Positions 61,801 to 64,000 of a stretch of DNA of 64,000 nt are shown one piece after another. A program made the position numbers and the translations under genes. Position 1 is the stretch's first letter. Every line of letters begins with the position of its first letter. The notes under the pieces are model-generated. The model had not been told where the DNA came from. It ran no database searches and worked only from the letters and a program-made list of their open reading frames with translations. Source of the DNA: Enoplosus armatus (Eukaryota; Chordata; Actinopteri; Centrarchiformes; Enoplosidae); NCBI RefSeq assembly GCF_043641665.1, contig NC_092198.1, forward strand, positions 16,769,001 to 16,833,000, in the 5' to 3' direction.

Positions 61801-61849
61801 GCCTTCTCCCCAATATCATACTGAGAGACGTCCACATACATGTAGGAAC
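7538..61849 (-). CDS. ptprk: ptprk: receptor-type tyrosine-protein phosphatase kappa (partial, 5' end outside window)
   Basis: Type IIB receptor tyrosine phosphatase: a homophilic cell-adhesion receptor at cell-cell contacts that dephosphorylates junctional substrates (family knowledge). 34 constitutive exons join in phase to 4,097 coding nt (1,364 residues); human PTPRK is about 1,440, so only about 75 N-terminal residues are missing. Approximate order in window residues: MAM 1-118, Ig 119-215, FN3 repeats 216-600, furin-type RTRR in the cleavage region, transmembrane helix about 677-701, juxtamembrane 702-800, D1 about 800-1070, D2 about 1105-1355. D1 keeps [14 protein letters not shown] and [10 protein letters not shown] and should be active. 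D2 keeps HCLNGGGRSG but has GWAGHREVP instead of a WPD loop, so it is probably inactive. Kappa-type residues include [28 protein letters not shown] and LAKKRKDA. Sub-exons are listed separately. Whether it is the a or b teleost copy cannot be told from here. Confidence 0.96.
7953..8088 (-). CDS. ptprk: ptprk exon W33: D2 P-loop
   Basis: 136 nt, acceptor GTGTTGACAG, donor CTCCG|GTGAGT. Encodes [20 protein letters not shown], then [20 protein letters not shown] and MVDTP. The HCLNGGGRSG loop is complete across the W32-W33 junction. Confidence 0.97.
8525..8688 (-). CDS. ptprk: ptprk exon W32: D2, degenerate WPD region
   Basis: 164 nt, acceptor GATCTCTCAG, donor TGCCT|GTGAGT. Encodes [20 protein letters not shown], then [20 protein letters not shown] and EGRTIVHCL. 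The general-acid Asp is absent (GWAGHREVP), as in other type IIB D2 domains, although the cysteine HC is kept. Confidence 0.96.
8798..8923 (-). CDS. ptprk: ptprk exon W31: D2
   Basis: 126 nt, acceptor TTCTACTCAG, donor ACCAGG|GTTAGT. Encodes [15 protein letters not shown], a middle part containing QVECM, and ending RVCNLTR. It includes the [14 protein letters not shown] motif typical of PTPRK D2. Confidence 0.95.
9609..9740 (-). CDS. ptprk: ptprk exon W30: D2
   Basis: 132 nt, acceptor CCTGCAG, donor GCTCAG|GTAATT. Encodes [20 protein letters not shown], then [20 protein letters not shown] and DLAQ. The [11 protein letters not shown] and DFWRLVYDY blocks are D2 core motifs. Confidence 0.96.
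9875..9902. repeat. (CA)n microsatellite, intron W29/W30 side
   Basis: About 14 CA units in the intron between exons W29 and W30. Confidence 0.95.
10944..10970. repeat. (GT)n microsatellite
   Basis: About 13 GT units in the same intron. Confidence 0.95.
11332..11505 (-). CDS. ptprk: ptprk exon W29: D2 start
   Basis: 174 nt, acceptor TTTGTCCAG, donor GAT|GTAAGT. Encodes [20 protein letters not shown], then [20 protein letters not shown] and [11 protein letters not shown]. The D2 counterpart of the pTyr loop is DKNRFMD, with no KNRY. Confidence 0.96.
11738..11887 (-). CDS. ptprk: ptprk exon W28: end of D1 and D1-D2 linker
   Basis: 150 nt, acceptor ATGTCTTCAG, donor CAG|GTAAAC. Encodes [20 protein letters not shown], then [20 protein letters not shown] and [10 protein letters not shown]. 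It contains the last D1 helix and the short linker to D2. Confidence 0.96.
12711..12846 (-). CDS. ptprk: ptprk exon W27: D1 active-site P-loop
   Basis: 136 nt, acceptor TCTCTGCAG, donor GAG|GTGACT. Completes [10 protein letters not shown], then [20 protein letters not shown] and [18 protein letters not shown]. The catalytic Arg is present and the Q-loop follows in W28, so D1 appears fully competent. Confidence 0.97.
12990..13144 (-). CDS. ptprk: ptprk exon W26: D1 WPD loop and start of active-site loop
   Basis: 155 nt, acceptor TTAATTTAG, donor TGCAG|GTATAA. Encodes [20 protein letters not shown], then [17 protein letters not shown] and GPIVVHC. It carries the general-acid Asp (WPD) and the nucleophilic Cys (VVHC); the following Ser codon is split across the intron. 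Confidence 0.97.
13372..13488 (-). CDS. ptprk: ptprk exon W25: D1
   Basis: 117 nt, acceptor TTTTGAACAG, donor GAGAGG|GTGAGT. Encodes [20 protein letters not shown], then [19 protein letters not shown]. The KCYKYWPDD motif is conserved in D1 of type IIB enzymes. Confidence 0.96.
13803..13900 (-). CDS. ptprk: ptprk exon W24: D1
   Basis: 98 nt, acceptor TATGTGTAG, donor GGAAGG|GTAAGT. Encodes [20 protein letters not shown], then [20 protein letters not shown] and IVMVTNL are conserved core segments of the catalytic domain. Confidence 0.96.
14018..14054 (-). CDS. ptprk: ptprk exon W23: D1 short exon
   Basis: 37 nt, acceptor GTTTGCAG, donor CAGG|GTAAGA. Encodes [12 protein letters not shown] plus one base of Gly. 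The YIATQGP motif is invariant in RPTP catalytic domains. Confidence 0.95.
14719..14736 (-). CDS. ptprk: ptprk cassette D: 18-nt microexon in D1 (optional)
   Basis: ATTTGGCTGTACAGGGAT between acceptor GGGCTATAG and consensus donor GTAAGT, phase 0. Encodes IWLYRD, giving [19 protein letters not shown] recall the same IWLYRD insert from mammalian PTPRK/PTPRT isoforms, and PTPRU has a related DIRINREG insert. The pyrimidine tract upstream is largely a (CTTT)n-type microsatellite at 14757-14808. Confidence 0.88.
14757..14808. repeat. (GAAA)n-like microsatellite upstream of cassette D
   Basis: Imperfect GAAA/GGAA run on the plus strand. On the transcript strand it is a CTTT pyrimidine tract ending about 20 nt from the acceptor of the 18-nt microexon. 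Confidence 0.85.
15395..15625. mobile_element. Diverged fragment of the GTATTTCCCAAAA MITE family
   Basis: Shares AAGCTAAGCTAA, the CAGACATGAGGGTGGTATCA block and terminal AAGTGTATTTCCCAAAA with the 1290-2274 element. Lies in the intron between W22 and cassette D. Confidence 0.65.
16044..16120 (-). CDS. ptprk: ptprk exon W22: D1
   Basis: 77 nt, acceptor TTTCTCTAG, donor GAT|GTAAGT. Encodes [20 protein letters not shown] then ANYID. It ends in phase 0, so the 18-nt cassette D can be spliced in without frame change. Confidence 0.95.
16732..16819 (-). CDS. ptprk: ptprk exon W21: D1, pTyr-recognition loop
   Basis: 88 nt, acceptor GTGATACAG, donor AGCAT|GTAAGC. Encodes [20 protein letters not shown] then [15 protein letters not shown] is the phosphotyrosine-recognition loop of PTP D1. 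Confidence 0.95.
17386..17573 (-). CDS. ptprk: ptprk exon W20: juxtamembrane wedge into D1
   Basis: 188 nt, acceptor CTTTGTAG, donor GAA|GTAAGA. Encodes [20 protein letters not shown], then [20 protein letters not shown] and [13 protein letters not shown]. The [16 protein letters not shown] helix is the conserved start of the RPTP catalytic region. Confidence 0.96.
17875..17886 (-). CDS. ptprk: ptprk cassette C: 12-nt microexon candidate
   Basis: Sequence TTCCAATCACAG between acceptor GACATGTAG and consensus donor GTGAGT. Symmetric phase 1. Spliced after cassette B it inserts VPIT; spliced directly after W19 it gives FPIT before DENHS. A long pyrimidine tract containing CTGCTGC precedes the acceptor, as in Srrm4-type neural microexons (family knowledge). 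Based only on splice signals, phase and position. Confidence 0.65.
20025..20060 (-). CDS. ptprk: ptprk cassette B: 36-nt juxtamembrane exon (optional)
   Basis: Acceptor CCTCCCGCAG, donor CTAG|GTGAGA. Symmetric phase 1. Included, it gives [18 protein letters not shown] instead of R-YENHS. As I recall, mammalian PTPRK isoforms carry the same [14 protein letters not shown] segment, so this is a conserved alternative exon. Confidence 0.9.
   Translation of the reverse strand, partial: CPTILWFLLLC
20819..20979 (-). CDS. ptprk: ptprk exon W19: juxtamembrane segment
   Basis: 161 nt, acceptor CTCCTGACAG, donor AGAT|GTAGGT. Encodes [20 protein letters not shown], then [19 protein letters not shown] and [12 protein letters not shown]. 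Ends with the first base of a codon completed differently by cassettes B, C or W20 (Leu, Phe or Tyr). Confidence 0.95.
23668..23894. mobile_element. Inverted-repeat element (GGTCAATTCAC type)
   Basis: Left end GAGGTCAATTCACAGTCAG and right end GAAAGTGAATTGACCCC are inverted copies. A MITE-like unit of about 230 bp. Similar GTTCACTTT-type motifs appear at about 10060 and 10180. Confidence 0.5.
24071..24100 (-). CDS. ptprk: ptprk cassette A: 30-nt tyrosine-rich juxtamembrane exon (optional)
   Basis: Acceptor ACAACCCCAG, donor ACCT|GTAAGT (consensus). Symmetric phase 2, so it can be included or skipped in frame between W18 and W19. When included, the join reads [19 protein letters not shown], adding four tyrosines. 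PTPRT and PTPRU carry a similar block (AYSYSYYL / YAYSYYP) at this position (recalled). Canonical human PTPRK goes directly from KKS to KLAKKRK. Real splicing needs RNA evidence. Confidence 0.82.
27519..27654 (-). CDS. ptprk: ptprk exon W18: transmembrane segment
   Basis: 136 nt, acceptor CTTTTACAG, donor AAGAG|GTGAGT. Encodes [20 protein letters not shown], then a single hydrophobic helix beginning [16 protein letters not shown] and ending in basic stop-transfer VKKR. The intron after it carries the optional 30-nt tyrosine cassette. Confidence 0.96.
27655..33848 (-). other. Large intron W17-W18
   Basis: About 6.2 kb. Contains an interspersed repeat (28980-29345), a CA microsatellite (about 31721-31750), a GT-rich segment near 33290 and otherwise unassigned AT-rich sequence. 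No exon-like phase-compatible conserved segment was found. Confidence 0.6.
28980..29345. repeat. Interspersed teleost repeat, copy 1
   Basis: Contains AATGCTAACGTCAGAATGCT, ATAATGTTTACCATGTTCCA and an AACCAACTGACAGAC end block. The same family in opposite orientation occurs at 56690-56985. Family recognised by its GCTAACATGCTAA-type motifs. Confidence 0.6.
33849..33885 (-). CDS. ptprk: ptprk exon W17: short extracellular stalk exon
   Basis: 37 nt, too short to stand out as an ORF. Acceptor TTAATTTAG, donor AAAG|GTAAGA. Encodes [12 protein letters not shown] plus one base of a Gly codon; human has ETKTQCVRIATK at this point. Confidence 0.93.
34262..34336 (-). CDS. ptprk: ptprk exon W16: membrane-proximal extracellular region
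   Basis: 75 nt, acceptor AATCCCCAG, donor GAGAGG|GTAAAT (a +3 A, +4 A, weaker donor). Encodes [20 protein letters not shown] then SSTER. It precedes the 37-nt stalk exon. Confidence 0.93.
34496..34722. mobile_element. MITE, TTAAAGGAAAAGTTC...GAACTATTCCTTTAA family
   Basis: Left terminus TTAAAGGAAAAGTTCTAC and right terminus CTGAACTATTCCTTTAAT are inverted copies. Same family as 1290-2274. Sits in the intron between W15 and W16. Confidence 0.7.
35002..35124 (-). CDS. ptprk: ptprk exon W15: membrane-proximal extracellular region
   Basis: 123 nt, acceptor CTTTCCCAG, donor TATCAG|GTAAGC. Encodes [20 protein letters not shown], then [16 protein letters not shown]. The PFTVGDNxTYxGFWNPPL block, completed by the next exon, is conserved in all type IIB receptors. 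Confidence 0.94.
35363..35435 (-). CDS. ptprk: ptprk exon W14: FN3 repeat 4 with furin-type site
   Basis: 73 nt, acceptor TGTCTACAG, donor TACGAG|GTGATT. Encodes [20 protein letters not shown] then DCYE. The RTRR motif fits the furin-type consensus RxxR and sits where mammalian PTPRK (RTKR) is cleaved into two non-covalently associated subunits (family knowledge). Confidence 0.95.
35586..35691 (-). CDS. ptprk: ptprk exon W13: FN3 repeat 4, start
   Basis: 106 nt, acceptor TTTCTTCAG, donor ATAAG|GTACTG. Encodes [12 protein letters not shown], then [20 protein letters not shown] and PI. The [12 protein letters not shown] block is diagnostic of PTPRK. Confidence 0.95.
35794..35995 (-). CDS. ptprk: ptprk exon W12: FN3 repeat 3, second part
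   Basis: 202 nt, acceptor CTCCTCAG, donor TCAG|GTAAGT. Encodes [15 protein letters not shown], then [20 protein letters not shown] and NVTTNIS. FN3 core residues are visible, with an NATH sequon in the middle. Confidence 0.95.
36107..36216 (-). CDS. ptprk: ptprk exon W11: FN3 repeat 3, first part
   Basis: 110 nt, acceptor GTTAACAG, donor TATGAG|GTACTA. Encodes [20 protein letters not shown], then [16 protein letters not shown]. Length matches the family's usual 110-nt exon. Confidence 0.95.
36583..36702 (-). CDS. ptprk: ptprk exon W10: FN3 repeat 2, second part
   Basis: 120 nt, acceptor TTCTTCTTAG, donor GATG|GTGCGT. Encodes [20 protein letters not shown], then [19 protein letters not shown]. 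The [20 protein letters not shown] block is strongly conserved in the family. Confidence 0.95.
37018..37200 (-). CDS. ptprk: ptprk exon W9: FN3 repeat 2, first part
   Basis: 183 nt, acceptor TCTCTGTAG, donor AAAG|GTAATA. Encodes [12 protein letters not shown], then [20 protein letters not shown], ending [10 protein letters not shown]. It is kappa-like. With W10 it totals 303 nt, equal to a single exon as I recall it in mammals. Confidence 0.95.
38020..38592. repeat. Interspersed teleost repeat (AGTACTTAAAGTA type)
   Basis: Contains GCAAAATGGCCCATGGGAGT, ATTGCATTTTACTGTGATGG, CTGTACCACTGCTTCCTA and ends in GAATTACACCACTGTAGTG. I know this text as a high-copy repeat in percomorph fish genomes. 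Confidence 0.65.
39199..39241. repeat. (CA)n microsatellite
   Basis: About 21 CA units; a (GT)n run follows at 39300-39322 with opposite polarity. Confidence 0.95.
39798..39854. repeat. (CA)n microsatellite
   Basis: About 28 uninterrupted CA units. Confidence 0.95.
41924..42294. repeat. Compound (GT)n cluster
   Basis: Three GT-rich blocks (41924-41990, 42147-42172, 42236-42294) with CTGT and GCGT interruptions. Confidence 0.9.
43130..43331. mobile_element. Truncated MITE of the GTATTTCCCAAAATGTTGAAC family
   Basis: Right terminus GCGTATTTCCCAAAATGTTG followed by AACTATTCCTTTAA is intact, preceded by CTCTCGGCTAGAAAGCAAAT. The matching left terminus was not found. Confidence 0.6.
44901..45081 (-). 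CDS. ptprk: ptprk exon W8: FN3 repeat 1, second part
   Basis: 181 nt, acceptor TCCTTTAG, donor TGCAG|GTAGGA. Encodes [17 protein letters not shown], then [20 protein letters not shown] and ending ITRTKCA. The [13 protein letters not shown] block is a standard FN3 F-strand/tyrosine-corner region. Confidence 0.95.
45245..45486. mobile_element. Diverged MITE copy inside the W7-W8 intron
   Basis: Carries GCCAGGCTAGCTGTTTCC, GCCAAGCTGAGCTAACTGG and GTTTCCCAAAATGTTGAACC. It makes up about half of the 472-nt intron between W7 and W8. Confidence 0.6.
45554..45666 (-). CDS. ptprk: ptprk exon W7: FN3 repeat 1, first part
   Basis: 113 nt, acceptor CTCCTCAG, donor AAAGAG|GTATGT. Encodes [20 protein letters not shown] then [17 protein letters not shown]. 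With W8 it totals 294 nt, the size I recall for a single mammalian exon, so this junction may be a gained intron. Confidence 0.95.
49882..50100. repeat. Teleost AGAGCTGAAA/ATCGATTA-type repeat, copy 1
   Basis: Begins CTAGAGCTGAAAGGTAAATG and includes CAACTATTTTGATAATCCAT. Related text recurs at 59125-59402 and at the window end (about 63812-63890). Confidence 0.55.
50440..51410. repeat. Diverged direct repeats, about 310-330 bp spacing
   Basis: A unit with a TCTC-rich lead followed by an AATAAACAT core recurs at about 50684-50757, 51009-51088 and 51321-51402, flanked by ATTCAT motifs. A weaker fourth copy may lie near 50455. Confidence 0.5.
51601..51652. repeat. (CT)26 microsatellite
   Basis: Uninterrupted CT run preceded by (CCT)n; a (CA)n tract follows at 51858-51908. 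Confidence 0.95.
52589..52763 (-). CDS. ptprk: ptprk exon W6: Ig-like domain, second half
   Basis: 175 nt, acceptor GAATCAG, donor AGAG|GTGAGG. Encodes [20 protein letters not shown], then the [20 protein letters not shown] block with the second Ig cysteine, then AGLIVR. Kappa-type sequence throughout. Confidence 0.96.
52847..52893. repeat. (CA)n microsatellite next to exon W6
   Basis: About 23 CA units starting 84 nt upstream (transcript sense) of the W6 acceptor. On the transcript strand it is (TG)n. Confidence 0.95.
53803..53918 (-). CDS. ptprk: ptprk exon W5: Ig-like domain, first half
   Basis: 116 nt, acceptor GCTGTAG, donor CTACAG|GTACAG. Encodes [18 protein letters not shown] followed by [20 protein letters not shown], which has the first Ig cysteine. 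This block is nearly identical to mammalian PTPRK and differs from PTPRM (IQNVEVNAG), which supports the kappa call. Confidence 0.96.
55429..55510 (-). CDS. ptprk: ptprk exon W4: end of MAM domain
   Basis: 82 nt, acceptor TTCTCAG, donor TGCG|GTGAGT. Encodes [19 protein letters not shown] then IQVLSYPC. The final Cys closes the MAM domain. The length equals the 82-nt exon I recall from mammalian orthologues. Confidence 0.95.
55590..55665. repeat. Short teleost repeat fragment
   Basis: Contains CCTTTATTTAAACAGGTAGT and TCTTTTTCAAGAGCGACCTG, a text I know from a common fish interspersed repeat. Lies in the intron just upstream of exon W4. Confidence 0.55.
56690..56985. repeat. Interspersed teleost repeat, copy 2
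   Basis: Contains GCATGCTAACACGCTAAACT, AAGATGGTGAACATGGTCAA and ACAGCCTCACCGAGCCGCTA. Opposite orientation to the 28980-29345 copy. Confidence 0.65.
57925..58450. repeat. Repeat with internal CAAGTC units
   Basis: CAAGTC/CAAGTCTCAAGTC units recur irregularly from 57930 to 58040 and again at 58410-58445. Resembles a fish interspersed repeat. It lies in the W3-W4 intron. Confidence 0.55.
59125..59402. repeat. Teleost CTGCAACTAATGATTATTTT repeat, copy 2
   Basis: Contains TGATTATTTTCATTATCGAT, CAAATGTCTTGTTTTGTCCA and TTATCAAAATAGTTGCCAAT, the recognisable blocks of a high-copy fish repeat. Confidence 0.65.
60394..60452 (-). CDS. ptprk: ptprk exon W3: MAM domain
   Basis: 59 nt, acceptor GTCTTTCAG, donor CAG|GTGACT. 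Encodes [19 protein letters not shown] after completing a Gly codon. The STFWPNEYQ block is a hallmark of the type IIB MAM domain. The intron that separates it from W2 is only 102 nt. Confidence 0.94.
60555..60606 (-). CDS. ptprk: ptprk exon W2: MAM domain
   Basis: 52 nt, acceptor TTTTTAG, donor ACTG|GTAAAGAC. Encodes [17 protein letters not shown] plus the first base of a Gly codon; the GPLxNPxWN motif belongs to the MAM fold. The bases right after the donor almost repeat the start of the next exon (see findings). I recall W1+W2+W3 as one 272-nt exon in mammals; the three sum to exactly 272. Confidence 0.93.
61689..61849 (-). CDS. ptprk: ptprk exon W1: MAM domain, first part in window
   Basis: 161 nt, acceptor TGTGTCCAG, donor AAG|GTAATG. 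Encodes [17 protein letters not shown] through [14 protein letters not shown] to GTLNVLVK. The MAM cysteine motif THCIDF is characteristic of type IIB phosphatases. The exon enters in phase 1 (GT completes a Gly codon), so at least one coding exon lies upstream, beyond base 64000. Confidence 0.95.
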
Positions 61850-64000
61850 CTGGACACAGAGACAGTGACAAGGTCACCAAAGATATACATATAAAGATGT
61901 ACAGATATAAAGATATATCACATATAATTCGAGGTGGATAGGGTTCACAGTGTTTCAATCAGCTCATTTATGTTTGCAGCTGCTTGTGCTTCTACACCAC
62001 ACACCTGCTGAAATCCACTGCTTGAACAGACTAGCAATGGTGCCCTCTGAGGAGGTAGTTAGCGTGTAGACGCTGTGAGTATTATGACTGGACTTGCCAA
62101 AGAGTCGGCTGTATGCCCACTGCCTTTGTTACATGTACCTACACGAGTAAACCAACTCTCGCTGCTACTGTGTAGCTTAACAATAATCCATGTTGAAGAC
62201 ATGAGCAGCTAAGACAGACAGCTGCAACAATTCTGTGAATTGGGCAATTACAGTGATGGTTTTTCTCAGTTTTTCTATTTTTCCTAAAAAAGCTTCTCCC
62301 CTTGTATGTTGTTTAAGACTTGTCAGGCCAGTAAATTTAAGTTATCATAGTTAATCTAAATTCAAACATTCTGTTTATACTCTGCAATGTACTTTATACT
62401 GCATATTCTGGTTTTGTTGTGTTACTTTGTTAACATTTAGGGTTTTTATCTTTATTGTACATTGGTTTTGTTGTCTTTCTTGTGATGTGTATATGACGAA
62501 TAAAAATCCTTAAATGATAGTTAGTATTACAATATATTCATGTTTGTCTGTGTGTGTTGTCTCCAGTGTACACTAAGGTATATTACAGTAAGACAACAAG
62601 GAAACCAGGATATTCTCCTGTGACAACATTGTGAGCCTGAGTCCAGTCAATTACACACTAGACTCCAACTTGTGAATTTTGTCTTCCCTTATTTGGCCTT
62701 CCCTCTTTGACACTGACACTTTCAAGCACTGGGTTTCTTGTCATGGGAACAAAAACCCCAAAAAGAGCCTTTATTCTTTCCCTTTATGTTTGCATGTTTC
62801 TACTTCTCTCTCCTCTCATTCCTTTTGGGCTTACAGTACAAGAATCATTCTTCAGTCCCCCCCAGACACGTAAAACAAACACCTGTTACTACGGCTGTGT
62901 CATTTGTTTCTCTTTTATGATTGTTTCTCACCAAGCCAACAACAAATAAACACAGGGAATGGGAAAGAGAGGAGAAAAGAAAAGCTACTTCATTCTTTTA
63001 TATTCCTCATTTTATGTTTTTATGAAATAAACACAATTTTCTTTCTTTTCCTCTACTCTTTTCTTCCACCTTCTCTTCTCTTTATTTCCTGTCTCCTTTC
63101 ATTTCTCCAGTTGATAATGATTGTAAATGTGTAAGCGTAAAAGCAGAGACACACATCAACGACACCAAAATGAGTGAAACTTGATCAAAACCTTATAAAG
63201 CGGCAAGTTTGCGGCCAAAATGGCATGCTGTGTTGATACCCGTCGCTGCAATTTGCACAGGCTCCTTAACCACACTGGAAGAATGTTTCCTCAGCTTGCA
63301 ATATATCATTACCTGCAACTACCCAGGAGTGTCACATGATTAGTTGTATTTTTCATAGCTATCCTCTGGGCTGTATTTTTCTTGTTTACTCATTTTGTTT
63401 GCATTGTGTTCCTCCTTTTTCTGCTGATTTCAAACATAAATCCATTAGTTTTTTGTTATTCTGACATGATGTGGCTCTGGACAAAGTTTTCAGTCACTAC
63501 TGATGGGAAAGAGCACTATAGGTGCTTTGTTATGCCTACTGTCACGACTGAGTACTATACCTCGTACCTACAGTAGTTGACTGCAGGAAATGGAGCTCGA
63601 AATAATACATAATCTGGGTGTGTCAGTCAGCCCATCCAGATGTTTCTGTAATCAGCTCAGACCTCAACCAGATGTTGTTCCAGTGAAATATGATGTTGTG
63701 ATCCTTTCCTGCCTGATGTCTAATCTCTCAATCTCACATTAGCTCATCACAAACTGAGAGAAAGTAGCCATGATAGTGTTTAATTCTATTTGAAGAATAG
63801 AATTTAATAGAACTAGAGCTGAAAAAAATGCATTGATTAATTGGTTAGTCAATCTTAGATAATCAGATAATTGTTTTATCATAATAACTCTTTTTTTCTT
63901 CAAGCCAACATGTTAGTCATGTGCTGGTTTCTGCTTTTCTCTGTTTTGTAATGTTATAAATGTAATATATTATGGACTATTTTGGACTAGTGTTCGGACA
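61850..64000 (-). other. 3' part of the intron upstream of W1
   Basis: No exon with compatible phase was found up to the window end. Holds pyrimidine-rich and AT-rich sequence and a repeat fragment at about 63812-63890. The exon encoding the start of the MAM domain must lie beyond base 64000. Confidence 0.6.

Noticed and set aside
7538..61849. Identity as PTPRM, PTPRT or PTPRU
   Set aside because: PTPRM has IQNVEVNAGQFATFQC and PTPRU has different D1/D2 residues; the Ig, FN3, juxtamembrane and D2 residues fit PTPRK best.

Overview
This is vertebrate genomic DNA, most likely from a percomorph-type teleost fish. The signs are short exons with GT/AG junctions, very dense CA/GT microsatellites, and several interspersed non-autonomous repeats I recognise as common in fish. 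No bacterial-style operon or virus is visible.

Almost the whole window is one gene on the minus strand: the receptor-type protein tyrosine phosphatase kappa gene (ptprk, type IIB RPTP). Reading right to left, it starts inside the MAM domain (exon at 61689-61849) and ends at a stop codon at 7538-7540. The promoter, the signal-peptide exon and the first MAM exon lie beyond base 64000. I placed 34 constitutive exons (4,097 coding nt, 1,364 residues) and four in-frame cassette exons of 30, 36, 12 and 18 nt. All junctions are GT/AG and all phases agree. Domain order is MAM, Ig, FN3 repeats, a cleavage region with a furin-type RTRR motif, one transmembrane helix, a juxtamembrane segment with three optional cassettes, catalytic PTP domain D1 ([13 protein letters not shown] present), and D2 (HCLNGGGRSG, WPD aspartate lost). 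Assignment to PTPRK rather than PTPRM/T/U rests on residues typical of kappa throughout.

Layout: 1-4560 is downstream flank with a nested MITE and no recognised gene. About 4560-7537 is the probable 3' UTR and end of the gene. 7538-14054 holds D2 and most of D1. 14719-24100 holds the rest of D1, the juxtamembrane exons and the cassettes. 27519 is the transmembrane exon. 33849-37200 is a tight cluster of nine FN3/cleavage-region exons. 44901-45666 is an FN3 pair, 52589-53918 the Ig domain and 55429-61849 the MAM domain. Large introns hold microsatellites, poly-C tracts and teleost repeats.

The most interesting points are these. (1) Exons that I recall as single exons in mammalian type IIB genes (272, 294 and 303 nt) are split here, with sums matching exactly. 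One extra intron begins with a near-perfect copy of the start of the next exon, a signature of intron gain by local duplication. (2) A 12-nt microexon candidate with an upstream UGC-containing pyrimidine tract. (3) A 30-nt tyrosine-rich juxtamembrane cassette resembling the PTPRT/PTPRU segment. (4) An 18-nt cassette inside D1 whose pyrimidine tract is a microsatellite.
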